NCBI GenBank assembly: GCA_030040395.1
Contig: JASHTU010000463.1
Span: 1 to 10,343, forward strand
Origin: Acidobacteriaceae bacterium
GTDB taxonomy: Bacteria > Acidobacteriota > Terriglobia > Terriglobales > Acidobacteriaceae
Length of the DNA stretch: 10,343 bases
Direction: 5' to 3'
Below, in pieces: positions 1 through 7,495 of this stretch. The notes below the pieces were generated by a model, which saw nothing but the letters and a program-made list of their open reading frames with translations, was not told where the DNA came from and ran no database searches. A program made the position numbers and the translations under genes. Numbering within the stretch: the first letter of the stretch is position 1; each line of letters opens with the position of its first letter.

Positions 1-2390
1 GTCTTCATATTCGCCTCTGGCGAATAAGCAGTAACGTAAGTGCCGGGCGTGCCCGCGACCTTAGCTGCCGTTCCTGCTCCCGGTGTCGGATTTTCGAAGG
101 TGAGCTGGTTGGATGGCGCCGTGGTATAGCTCTCCGCCGCGGCAAAGGGATAGTTCGAGGTAAGCAGCGTATAAGTGTTCAACTGGTTGGGGTTGTAATA
201 GAAACCCATCCCGGCGCGAATCACGTCCTTGTTCGTCAAGCGATAATCGATCCCCAAGCGCGGTCCAACGTTGTCGGTCTGCGTGGGAGTAAACTTGTAT
301 CCCGGCGTGGGCGTGTAGGTGGCGCCTGATGTGGCCGTGGTGGCCGGCACCAAGGCGGTTTGGGTAGCGTTCAGCTCGCGGCCGTAGCCGTTCAGGCTGT
401 AAGGCGAGATGGGCAGATCGTAGCGTAAGCCGTAGTTGAGAGTGATCTTGGGGCTTATCTGCCAGTTATCCAGGGCAAAAAAGCCATCGCGCCACTCGCC
501 CACCGAGCCCTTGATGGTGTCGATCGGCGTGATATCGTTGTTGCCGTAGCCGAGCACGAAGTCCGCCGCCGCGTATCCGGTGCTGGTCAGCGGTCCGGAG
601 CAATCGCCTGTAAGCGCGTTTGGAGTACACGAGGTCGCGGTGAAATTGATTAGGCCCAATGGGTCGTTGGTGGCTTCCCGGCCCAGAGTCAAGCGCCGGA
701 GCTCAACGCCGACCATGATGGCGTGCCGTCCATGGGTGTAGCTCAATTGGTCATAGAGGTCATAGGCGCGATCGTCCTGAAACCAGTTGCTGCCCGCGTT
801 GCCTACACCTGTGAAGTTTGAGATGCTGATCACCGGAACGCCGGGATTGTGATATGTTGTGTCGGCCGTGAAACCAGGAATGCCCAGTTTGGTGCCAGCG
901 CTGTCCAGACCCGCGGTGTACCAATAGTTAAGGTTTTCCGCAATCAGTTTGTTCACCCCGAAGTGAAAGTCGTTGACCAGGTTGGAATTGATGAGGTGGG
1001 TATAGCCAAATGCATAATTCCGGCTGTTAGTCGGTCCATTCGAAGCGTTGGCCGCAAAGTTGCTGCCGTTGACGAAGGTCAGGTTCTGCAAATAGTAGCG
1101 AAAGTAGAGCTTGACCTTCTCGCCGATGTTTTCGTCCACTCGATCGATGGATTGTTGGATGATGAGATCGCTCGGATAGGTGTTGTCCAGATTGCTCGAG
1201 GTGCCCGTCAGATTGGTGTTCGGGGGGACCATGTAACCCTCGTACGCCGTGGCGATGGCGGCGGCCGGGGTGCTCAATTCAGCCGCTGGAATCTGGTTAT
1301 TCGGATAAAAGTCACCCGTGGTCGGGTCGTAGATTTGGGTTCCGCTCCCCGGCGCGCAAGAGCCGTTGCTTGCGAAACTTGAGCACAGCGCGCCAAAGTT
1401 CCCGGCTTCCATATCGGGCGTAAGAACGGAAACGATGCTCGATCCCTGGCCGATCTGGTGCAGTTTCTCGTAGGAGCCAAAGAAGAAGGTCTTGTTTCGG
1501 CCGTTGTACAGCTTGGGGATCACAACCGGACCGCCCAGGTTAAATCCGTATTGGTTGTAATGCAAAACCTGTTTCTTGCTGCCGGGAAGAGCGGTGAAGA
1601 TATTCGCGTCGAGGGCGGTGTTCTCGACATACTCGTAGCCTTCGCCGTGCAGCTGGTCCGTGCCGCTCTTGCTGACAAGGTTAATGTGAATGCCGAGGTA
1701 AGAGCCATACTGGGCCGGATAATTGCCGCTCTGCATCTGCGTTTCGGAGATCATATCCGCGGACGGGTGGTCCGGCGTGGTGGTAATCAGGTCATTAATA
1801 ATCGAGACGCCATCGAGAGAGAGGCTGTTCTGAATGGCGCGCTGGCCGGCCCCCTCGAAGGTTTCACCGGGCGGGTTGCCTTGGTAGTTGGTGTCCGCGC
1901 CGATGTAGACGTTGGAGGCCATGGAAGCGACGTCCAGAGCGTTGTGACCGCTGATGGGAAGATTTTCTACCGCGGTCGTGTTAAACGTCTCCCCCAGGGT
2001 CGCATCGTCCGTCGACAAGGCTGGCGTGCTGGCGGTCACAGTGACCACGGTCTGCGTCGAGCCGACCGGGAGCGCGAAGTCGGTGCGGATCGCCTGATCG
2101 ATTGGAACCACCACGCCGGTTTTGGTGACTTCCTGGAAACCATTCATCGTCACCGTGATGTTGTACGTCCCGGGCTGAATAAAGGTGATCGCATAGTAGC
2201 CTGCGGCGTTGGTAACCGCTTCCGATTGAACCTTGGTGTTCACTTCCACGGCGCTAACTTTGCCGCCGTTGATCACGTTACCGCTTGGATCGGTCACGGT
2301 TCCGACGAGTGAGGTGTTATTGGCGACCTGCGCCCGGAGAAACAGTGGACTCAGAACCAGGAAAAAACTAAGCAGGAATCGTTTCTTCAT
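1..2390 (-). CDS. TonB-dependent receptor, Oar-like, with carboxypeptidase-regulatory domain (3' end outside window)
   Basis: This is an outer-membrane receptor that would take up an unidentified large substrate using TonB energy. The frame is open from the ATG at 2388-2390 to the window edge, giving 796 codons with no stop. The C-terminal part of the barrel is missing; family members usually run to 1000-1200 residues. Residues 1-21 are a signal peptide (MKKRF, hydrophobic core, ending LRAQ). Residues about 27-110 form a carboxypeptidase-regulatory/Cna-B-like domain (LVGTVTDPSGNVI, GYYAITFIQPGTYNITV). A plug-like region follows at about 120-245 (ENLPISGHNALDVA; SLDGVSIIND; SGNYPAQYG). Then come barrel strands, including NLGGPVVIP and KTFFFGSYE near 285-308. 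The start is supported by GAGGAG six bases upstream. The gene lies 197 bp downstream of the SelA-like gene and may be co-expressed with it. The substrate cannot be read from the sequence. Confidence 0.92.
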   Translation of the reverse strand, partial: MKKRFLLSFFLVLSPLFLRAQVANNTSLVGTVTDPSGNVINGGKVSAVEVNTKVQSEAVTNAAGYYAITFIQPGTYNITVTMNGFQEVTKTGVVVPIDQAIRTDFALPVGSTQTVVTVTASTPALSTDDATLGETFNTTAVENLPISGHNALDVASMASNVYIGADTNYQGNPPGETFEGAGQRAIQNSLSLDGVSIINDLITTTPDHPSADMISETQMQSGNYPAQYGSYLGIHINLVSKSGTDQLHGEGYEYVENTALDANIFTALPGSKKQVLHYNQYGFNLGGPVVIPKLYNGRNKTFFFGSYEKLHQIGQGSSIVSVLTPDMEAGNFGALCSSFASNGSCAPGSGTQIYDPTTGDFYPNNQIPAAELSTPAAAIATAYEGYMVPPNTNLTGTSSNLDNTYPSDLIIQQSIDRVDENIGEKVKLYFRYYLQNLTFVNGSNFAANASNGPTNSRNYAFGYTHLINSNLVNDFHFGVNKLIAENLNYWYTAGLDSAGTKLGIPGFTADTTYHNPGVPVISISNFTGVGNAGSNWFQDDRAYDLYDQLSYTHGRHAIMVGVELRRLTLGREATNDPLGLINFTATSCTPNALTGDCSGPLTSTGYAAADFVLGYGNNDITPIDTIKGSVGEWRDGFFALDNWQISPKITLNYGLRYDLPISPYSLNGYGRELNATQTALVPATTATSGATYTPTPGYKFTPTQTDNVGPRLGIDYRLTNKDVIRAGMGFYYNPNQLNTYTLLTSNYPFAAAESYTTAPSNQLTFENPTPGAGTAAKVAGTPGTYVTAYSPEANMK

Positions 2391-2431
2391 AGTGGTCTCC
2401 TCGTAGTGTTGAAGTCGGTTTGTTACATAAT

Positions 2432-2450
2432 TGACTCTGGGGAGGAGTCA
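2432..2450. promoter_or_regulatory. TGACTC-N7-GAGTCA dyad upstream of the TonB receptor gene
   Basis: A perfect 6-bp inverted repeat with a 7-bp spacer has its near edge 42 bp upstream of the receptor start codon. The half-sites are 13 bp apart centre to centre, compatible with an operator for a dimeric regulator. It could instead be a small hairpin in the mRNA leader. I found no convincing -10/-35 pair in 2391-2587 (a GATAAT-like -10 lacks a matching -35), so its position relative to a promoter is unknown. The dyad is seen directly; a regulatory role is inferred. Confidence 0.3.
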
Positions 2451-2587
2451 TCCCATTTGCGGCGCGCTGGGGGGAGCGAATTATCTTATCCAACTGGTTT
2501 CCTGGATCTTGTTACGGGTCTCCTGACGGTCGAGGATACAGGACGAATATCCGGCGTCCACAATCGATCGGCGGCTTTCCGGCTCGA

Positions 2588-4201
2588 TTAGGCGCCTTGC
2601 CGGACCGCGGACCATTCCGCCTCGCCGTACTCTCCCAGCTCCACTTTGCCGCTCATGGACCCACCGTCCACCGTCCCGGTGAAAGTGTAATGAATCGCGT
2701 TTCCACCCACGGGCATCAGGCTGTGAAACGCCACCTGGTTGGCATGAACCTCTCCTTGAAGATTTCCGTTATATATCTCGCCTTGATGGGCGCCGCTCAC
2801 TCGATTGCCGTTCTGCTCCAAGAGAAACCGTTGCGATCCTTCTCCCCTCAGATACTTGAGAGACACATTCCAAATGCCCGCAACATCTGCCGGAGCCTCC
2901 TGGGGAATTTCCGGGGCGGTAAAGGTGGGCGGCGCGGAGAGCGTCTTATGAAGCGCTTCAGCCACGACCTGGTAGTCACCCAACATCATCATGTATGGCA
3001 TGATTTGCACGAAACTTTGCATGTGATCGGGTCTGCTGCCCCGTGCGCTCATGAACTGAATGCGGGGGGTTGCCGCGTCCAGCGTCGCCGCCAATTCCGT
3101 CCCGGTAATTTTAAGCACATTGGCGTCCCAATTGATCCGCAGCATGGGGGCATGGTTCGAGAGATCCTCGGGCATGATGTACTCAGTCGTCACCGATGGC
3201 AAAGGTTTTACCTTGTCCTCGATGGAGCCAAGCCAATTCTTCCATGTATTCCACTCCGCGTCATGGTCTCGCCGCGTCCACATCTCAACCGCGGTTAACA
3301 TGCCCATAATCTCTTCTTTGCCGACCTTCATCGATCGGCCTACATTGTGGTGGGGCGCCGCTTGGAAAAAGGCCGCCTGCACCAGATCTTTCTGCCCCAG
3401 CAGTAATCCAGCGCACTGCGGACCTCGCAAACATTTCCCGCCGCTATAGCCGACGAAGGTTGCGCCAGCCTGGAGATGAATGTTGGGAATGGTCAACATT
3501 TCCGCCGCCGCGTCGACGAATACGGGAACGCCCCTTGGTTTCGCCGCCTGGCAGATGCTGGCGATGCTCATCGGACCCTTGGCCGCTAAGGGAGAAGAAA
3601 GGATGTAAATCATCGCCGTCTGCGGGCCCATGCTCCGGTCTAGTTCCTCCGGCGTGCCGACTTCGATCAGATCGACCCCAAGCATACGCGCGCCGATGTC
3701 ATACGGATTGCGTGAGTGCTTGGGAATAATGACCTGGTTCTTGAAGCCGGTCATGTATGGCATCTTCTGCGATTTTTCGGGGTCGGTTCCAGCGATGCAG
3801 GCCGCCGTCGCCCCGGCAATGGCGGCAGCGCAACCCGAAGTGACTACTCCCCACTCGGCTCCGGTAATCGCAGCCAGGCGCGCTCCAACCGCCAGCATCA
3901 GTTCGTCGAGATGCACGTAGTGCTTGGACGCCTCATCCATGGCCTGTTTCACTTCCGGCAAGGTTAGAGAGCCGCTGATAATCGTGTAAGTCCCTTTGCA
4001 GTTGATAATTGGCCGAACGCCGATGGCTTCATACAAATTGGGGCCCACCGGCACAGATGCAGCGTGGCCGTCCTGCCCGCGCACTGCGGATGGCAAAAGC
4101 GTGGTGGCCGCACCTGCGGCTCCTGCCAGCGCAGACCGCTGGAGAAACTTCCGCCTGCTGACGCCCGACGCCTTCGAGATAGTTCCCAGGCCAGCATTCA
4201 T
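2588..4201 (-). CDS. Tat-exported PLP-dependent enzyme of the SelA/DgaE (COG1921-like) fold with C-terminal beta domain
   Basis: The 537-residue protein begins with a twin-arginine signal (SRRKFL at 15-20, hydrophobic stretch, AVRGQ near 39-43), so it should be exported folded with its cofactor. Residues about 53-425 resemble fold-type I PLP enzymes of the SelA/D-glucosaminate-6-phosphate ammonia-lyase group. Asp230 in VFVDAAAEM would bind the pyridine nitrogen. Lys256 in YSGGKCLRGPQ is the likely Schiff-base lysine. TSGCAAAI at 121-128 sits where the cofactor-phosphate loop is expected. After a Pro-rich linker (about 424-437), residues 438-535 form a separate beta-rich domain (AGIWNVSL, LEQNGNRVSG, YTFTGTVDGGSMSGKVEL) not found in classical SelA. 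The start has a perfect AAGGAGG at 4212-4218, ten bases upstream. True selenocysteine synthase activity is very unlikely given export; lyase, racemase or aminotransferase activity are all possible. The PLP fold is secure, the reaction is not. Confidence 0.88.
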   Translation of the reverse strand: MNAGLGTISKASGVSRRKFLQRSALAGAAGAATTLLPSAVRGQDGHAASVPVGPNLYEAIGVRPIINCKGTYTIISGSLTLPEVKQAMDEASKHYVHLDELMLAVGARLAAITGAEWGVVTSGCAAAIAGATAACIAGTDPEKSQKMPYMTGFKNQVIIPKHSRNPYDIGARMLGVDLIEVGTPEELDRSMGPQTAMIYILSSPLAAKGPMSIASICQAAKPRGVPVFVDAAAEMLTIPNIHLQAGATFVGYSGGKCLRGPQCAGLLLGQKDLVQAAFFQAAPHHNVGRSMKVGKEEIMGMLTAVEMWTRRDHDAEWNTWKNWLGSIEDKVKPLPSVTTEYIMPEDLSNHAPMLRINWDANVLKITGTELAATLDAATPRIQFMSARGSRPDHMQSFVQIMPYMMMLGDYQVVAEALHKTLSAPPTFTAPEIPQEAPADVAGIWNVSLKYLRGEGSQRFLLEQNGNRVSGAHQGEIYNGNLQGEVHANQVAFHSLMPVGGNAIHYTFTGTVDGGSMSGKVELGEYGEAEWSAVRQGA

Positions 4202-4246
4202 ACTTCGCCCGCCTCCTTAAGCACTGTTGTATTAGGGTCTTTTGCC

Positions 4247-4264
4247 GGCGCGGCCGCACGCGCC
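4247..4264 (-). other. GC-rich hairpin in the 5' leader of the SelA-like gene
   Basis: GGCGCG and CGCGCC form a perfect 6-bp GC stem with a 6-base loop. It lies in the predicted untranslated leader between the promoter at 4331-4359 and the Shine-Dalgarno sequence at 4212-4218. It could stabilise the mRNA or affect ribosome access. No U tract follows on the minus strand, so it is not an intrinsic terminator. In GC-rich DNA such a stem can arise by chance. Confidence 0.3.
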
Positions 4265-4330
4265 AACTATCTTTGCCGCAGGAATGCAATAATTCATGAG
4301 GAAAGAAAGTAACCGTCTATCATTGGGCTT

Positions 4331-4359
4331 ATCGTAAGGAGCCTCAGATGGATTGTCAA
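4331..4359 (-). promoter_or_regulatory. Sigma-70-type promoter for the SelA-like gene
   Basis: Read on the minus strand, a perfect TTGACA (4354-4359) is followed by 17 bases and then TACGAT (4331-4336), a 4/6 match to TATAAT. The predicted start of transcription is near 4324, which leaves a leader of about 120 bases before the ATG at 4201. Two tandem 21-bp repeats begin 1 bp upstream of the -35 box. This is the best promoter in the window and implies that the PLP gene is transcribed independently of the oxidase-lactonase pair. Confidence 0.6.
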
Positions 4360-4360
4360 C

Positions 4361-4402
4361 ATCAAAATGATCAGTGGCGCGATCAAAATGATCCGTGGCG
4401 CG
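4361..4402 (-). repeat. Two 21-bp tandem repeats, each with an ATCA-N3-TGAT dyad, abutting the -35 box
   Basis: The unit ATCAAAATGATC(A/C)GTGGCGCG occurs twice head-to-tail (4361-4381 and 4382-4402) with one mismatch. Each copy holds the dyad ATCA-AAA-TGAT, extended to GATCA-AAA-TGATC in the second copy. The dyad centres are 21 bp apart (two helical turns), at about -42 and -63 from the predicted start of transcription. This is the usual geometry for activators that contact RNA polymerase. An alternative is a remnant IS21-family end: the repeats follow a TGT at 4354-4356, and IS21-type termini carry repeated subterminal motifs. No transposase is present nearby. The repeat is certain; its role is inferred. 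Confidence 0.75.
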
Positions 4403-4511
4403 CGCGAGCGCCCTTTATCTCCGCGGCTACATCGGTACACCGCTCTCCCGCGCTCTTCCGGATTCCTTGCCCTTTCGCCTTCAACAGCGAACTGCGCAAA
4501 ATTCGTGGCGC

Positions 4512-4537
4512 AAGAAACTAAACGCCTCTTCCGGCGT
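4512..4537 (-). terminator. Candidate intrinsic terminator after the lactonase gene
   Basis: Fifteen bases past the lactonase stop, the minus strand shows ACGCC-GGAAGA-GGCGT, a 5-bp stem extendable by G-U pairs. It is followed at once by the T-rich run TTAGTTTCTT. The position suits termination of the oxidase-lactonase transcript ahead of the separate SelA-like promoter. The stem is short and the T tract interrupted, so efficiency is doubtful. Confidence 0.42.
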
Positions 4538-4551
4538 CCGGGCGCACTCGG

Positions 4552-5715
4552 CTACAGGATGGCGATGCTTCGCAGTCCCGGCGCGGAAGCCACGAGCACC
4601 GGTTGACCGAGCCGCCCGCTCCCTGGATCGATGGGCGCTTTGACCACGCCTTGGTGCGCATCGCTGAGCGCGATCAAGGCGGTCCCGCCGCTCTCGATCG
4701 TCATGGCGCGAATCGCGCCTGGACTCTCGCATCGCGTCCGCGCCGCAGCCAGATTGCCGGATACCCCATCCACCTTCCAGCATCGGATGCCTATCTCGTC
4801 ATCGGCCGTATAGAGGAACCCACCAGATGGATCGAGCGCCATCGTTACTTGAGCCCCGGTTTCCACTCGTTCCACGCGGCCCAAAATTCGGCCCCTCGCC
4901 GGATCGTATGCGTACCCGCACACTGCCCCCTCGAGGCTCGCCACGTACAGCCAGCGCCCGGCCGGGTGCAAGATAATCTGCTGCGGTCCGCTCCCCGCAT
5001 TCAGCGCATACCGCTCCCGCACCGCCAGCCCGCCATCTTCCAGTTCCAGTACGGTCAGCCGGTCGTTTCCTTTGTCCACGGCCAACACCCGCCGCCCCGT
5101 CGCATCGAAAACCGCCATTTGCGGATGCGCCCCATGGCGATGCTCGGGACAATCATCGCACCCGGTTTCCTTCACGATTCCAGTCACGCGTCCCAGACGT
5201 CCATCCTTGCCGATCGGAATTAAGTTGTAGGCGCCGCCTCCGTGCACTGCAACAATCGCGTTCCTGCCGTCCGGCGACAAAGTCAGGTGGCGCGGCGCCG
5301 TTGCGGAGAGCGAAAGAGCGCGCCGGTGCATAAACCTCAGCTTTCCGTCCGAGTCAAGGGCATAAGTCTCCACGGTTCCTGTTGGCAATCCCTCATGCTG
5401 GCTTACTTCGTTTACAACATAGAGAAACCGCCGATTGAAATGCGCGGTGAGCCACGCCGGTGCGGCGCTGGCAACCACCTGCTTCAATCTCCAGCGTTCA
5501 CCGGCCACGTCGTACACTCGGATTTCGTGGGGCCCCTCAAGCCCCGCTCGCGTTCCAGGCATCGTCCCCACGTAGGCGACACGCGAACTGCACGTCATCG
5601 CCCGAGCCCATCCGGCCCGCGCCGCGACGGGCGCAAATCCCATCATTTGCACGAATGCCCTGCGGCTCAACAGCGCGCTCTCCGTCACTGGCTTCTCCAA
5701 CCGGCTCTCGCTCAT
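4552..5715 (-). CDS. Tat-exported beta-propeller lactonase (6-phosphogluconolactonase/YbhE-type)
   Basis: The 387-residue protein matches the seven-bladed lactonase family (Pfam Lactonase, as in E. coli YbhE/Pgl), whose known members hydrolyse 6-phosphogluconolactone or related lactones. Blade signatures recur: RRFLYVVNE (95-103), [12 protein letters not shown] (140-151), [28 protein letters not shown] in pieces from 195 to 222, [18 protein letters not shown] (243-260) and [15 protein letters not shown] (292-306). The N-terminus carries a twin-arginine motif SRRAFV at 17-22 followed by a moderately hydrophobic segment ending near ARA (37-39). The enzyme is therefore probably periplasmic, unlike the cytosolic pentose-phosphate enzyme, and is more likely to act on an unphosphorylated lactone. 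The start codon overlaps the stop of the upstream oxidase (ATGA) and lacks a clear Shine-Dalgarno sequence, which suggests translational coupling. Some family members act on other substrates or only bind ligands, so hydrolysis is likely but unproven. Confidence 0.87.
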   Translation of the reverse strand: MSESRLEKPVTESALLSRRAFVQMMGFAPVAARAGWARAMTCSSRVAYVGTMPGTRAGLEGPHEIRVYDVAGERWRLKQVVASAAPAWLTAHFNRRFLYVVNEVSQHEGLPTGTVETYALDSDGKLRFMHRRALSLSATAPRHLTLSPDGRNAIVAVHGGGAYNLIPIGKDGRLGRVTGIVKETGCDDCPEHRHGAHPQMAVFDATGRRVLAVDKGNDRLTVLELEDGGLAVRERYALNAGSGPQQIILHPAGRWLYVASLEGAVCGYAYDPARGRILGRVERVETGAQVTMALDPSGGFLYTADDEIGIRCWKVDGVSGNLAAARTRCESPGAIRAMTIESGGTALIALSDAHQGVVKAPIDPGSGRLGQPVLVASAPGLRSIAIL

Positions 5716-7244
5716 GCCCGTATCGACATGGCGTGATGGAAAATATTGTTCGGATCGTACTTCCGCTTCACGCCTTGCAAAAATGGATATAGCCCCTTGT
5801 TTCCGTAATACAGTTCAGGCCAGTAGTCGTGCGCCAGCATGTCGATATCCGGATAGTTGATGTAGCAACCCTCGTAATGCGCGTTCCAGTACGGCGTGCC
5901 TTTATGCTCCGGATCCGCATCCGGCCCCGAATACAATTCCGTGTACAGATCGCGCAGCCACTGCAGGCGCCCCGGGTCCTCCTTGGCGTCATTCCAAAAT
6001 GTCATCGGCTGCAGCTTGAGTACGGAGGCCCGCTGCGCCGCCGCGGTCTTGTCCGCCATCTCCGCGCGATTGATCGCTCCGCCATAACTGTCGATCCCGA
6101 TTGTCGAACCCCTCAAATCGGTCCCCGGTATCGTCCGCGTCATATGCTTGTATAGGCATCGCGCCTCCGCCTCGGTAAATCCTTGCTTCATATAGCACGA
6201 CTTGTATTTTCCGCGCATGCTGGCGCCGCCTCCGCCGCTGCCTGCGGTCGCATCCAGCCAGGTGCGGCGCCTCACGGTGTGGACGCCTACGCACTCCAGT
6301 TGGCCGGCATCCTGCCGCGCCGCCAAGCCTTCGTGACCAGCGCCGTCTCCCGGGGTCGCCACCACGCCGCAGTCTGAAAACCGGTCCAGATATTCGTTCA
6401 GCACAGTCAGGTCGCCGCAGGTCCCGTCCGGATTGCAGAACTGCACCGAGATTCCAAAGCGCCCACTCGCCCGGTGCGCCAACGAAAGCACGCTGAACAT
6501 TCCCCAGGTCTCCGGATCGCGCCCCCGGCTCGCCCAATATTCTCCAAACTTGATCAGGATGGGAACAAATCTCTCCTCCGTCATCTCCGCCCAGGCAAAG
6601 GAGAAATTCGCGTCGATCACCTCCTCGGGCGCCTGCGGCAGTTTGTCGAACTCGAAGCTGGTAATGACGCCGAAATTGCCTCCGCCGGCGCCACGGCAGG
6701 CGCGGAACAGGTCCGGGTCATGCTCCGCATCCACTCTGCGTGCAACGACCTGACCCTTCCCGTCGACCGTTAGAATCTCCACCGCCGTCAGCCAGTCGCA
6801 GGTCAAGCCATGGAGCCGCGACAGCAGCCCGTACCCCCCTCCGCTGATGTGTCCGCCGGCGCCCACCGACCCGCATGTCCCACCTGGCAGCGTCACACCA
6901 TAGCGCTTATACAATTCCAGATACCCATTCCAGAGCTGGGTCCCCGGCCCAATTCTGTACGGCGGCCGATCACCGGGGGCGCTTGCCCCGGCCATCAGGC
7001 TCACATCCAGAATTGCTCCGCCGGGATTATTGGCGACAAAATCCTCATAGCAATGTCCGCCGCTGCGCACCGTGGGCCGCATCCCTGCGTTCACCAGCTT
7101 TTGCAGCGTTTCCGCCGCGTCCGGCGCGCTTTCGCATAACAGAATGCGGCTCGCCGCATCCGCGTCGTCTGCGGGCCAGCGGGCATTGTGGCCCTTCTTC
7201 AGCGCACCGTACCGCGGATCCTGGCGTGTCACCGTAATTGCCAT
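5712..7244 (-). CDS. Berberine-bridge-type FAD oxidoreductase with bicovalent flavin motifs
   Basis: The protein of 510 residues has an N-terminal FAD_binding_4 domain (about 30-205) and a C-terminal BBE domain (about 455-508: GCYINYPD and [14 protein letters not shown]). His64 in [10 protein letters not shown] and Cys124 in [12 protein letters not shown] lie 60 residues apart, the spacing and contexts of the two residues that bind flavin in glucooligosaccharide oxidase. [10 protein letters not shown] (130-139) is the pyrophosphate-binding loop. Family members oxidise sugar C1 hydroxyls to lactones, or alcohols and alkaloids. No signal peptide is visible, and an in-frame TAG at 7257-7259 rules out an N-terminal extension. 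The start has GGATGGAG about five bases upstream. The stop overlaps the start of a lactonase gene, which favours a lactone-producing sugar oxidase or dehydrogenase. The residue 285-340 stretch (rich in G, D and R) is weakly typical but stays in frame and returns to a family-like segment (RGKYKS). Whether O2 or another acceptor is used cannot be told. Confidence 0.9.
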   Translation of the reverse strand: MAITVTRQDPRYGALKKGHNARWPADDADAASRILLCESAPDAAETLQKLVNAGMRPTVRSGGHCYEDFVANNPGGAILDVSLMAGASAPGDRPPYRIGPGTQLWNGYLELYKRYGVTLPGGTCGSVGAGGHISGGGYGLLSRLHGLTCDWLTAVEILTVDGKGQVVARRVDAEHDPDLFRACRGAGGGNFGVITSFEFDKLPQAPEEVIDANFSFAWAEMTEERFVPILIKFGEYWASRGRDPETWGMFSVLSLAHRASGRFGISVQFCNPDGTCGDLTVLNEYLDRFSDCGVVATPGDGAGHEGLAARQDAGQLECVGVHTVRRRTWLDATAGSGGGGASMRGKYKSCYMKQGFTEAEARCLYKHMTRTIPGTDLRGSTIGIDSYGGAINRAEMADKTAAAQRASVLKLQPMTFWNDAKEDPGRLQWLRDLYTELYSGPDADPEHKGTPYWNAHYEGCYINYPDIDMLAHDYWPELYYGNKGLYPFLQGVKRKYDPNNIFHHAMSIRA

Positions 7245-7289
7245 CGGCGCTCCATCCTATCGCATTCGTCTCGCACTTGTTGCGAACTT

Positions 7290-7318
7290 ACTGTACATCG
7301 TAGCTTGTGAACAAACAA
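7290..7318 (-). promoter_or_regulatory. Weak candidate promoter for the oxidase-lactonase pair
   Basis: On the minus strand TTGTTT (7313-7318), 17 bases and TACAGT (7290-7295) form a poor to moderate sigma-70 match (3/6 and 4/6). It would start transcription about 40 bases before the oxidase ATG. It sits in the only AT-richer patch of the 251-bp gap. Optimal spacing and position are the main support. Confidence 0.3.
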
Positions 7319-7495
7319 ACGGCTTTTGAGCGTGGGCCCGCTCCAGGCAGAGATCCTCACCCGCTGTTGAATCGCATTGAACAGGACGGCGGCTGCTTCG
7401 TCATGAGACTTGCGCCTCGTCTCTGGATAGGTCGAATGACTTAGGCGCGCTCACAAAAGCAACCGATATCAATGATAAGCCGCCCGGGCCTGTGG

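Noticed and set aside
1458..2312. 284-residue open frame on the plus strand, plus the 849-1382 frame
   Set aside because: Both lie opposite the TonB receptor gene, whose translation shows clear family motifs throughout. The plus-strand products are V/R/G-rich antisense shadows without recognisable domains.
2597..3449. Plus-strand open frames of 233 and 129 residues
   Set aside because: They are antisense to the SelA-like gene, with low-complexity composition and no motif.
2588..4201. Annotation as selenocysteine synthase SelA
   Set aside because: A Tat signal and periplasmic location are incompatible with acting on seryl-tRNA, and there is no selB or tRNA-Sec gene in the window.
4603..5736. 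Plus-strand open frames of 206 and 164 residues
   Set aside because: Complementary to the lactonase coding frame, which has convincing propeller repeats; they are typical GC-rich shadows.
5985..6380. Possible frameshift in the oxidase around residues 285-340, because the sequence looks atypical
   Set aside because: The frame stays open and returns directly to a family-like segment (RGKYKS) and the BBE domain; local divergence is the simpler explanation.
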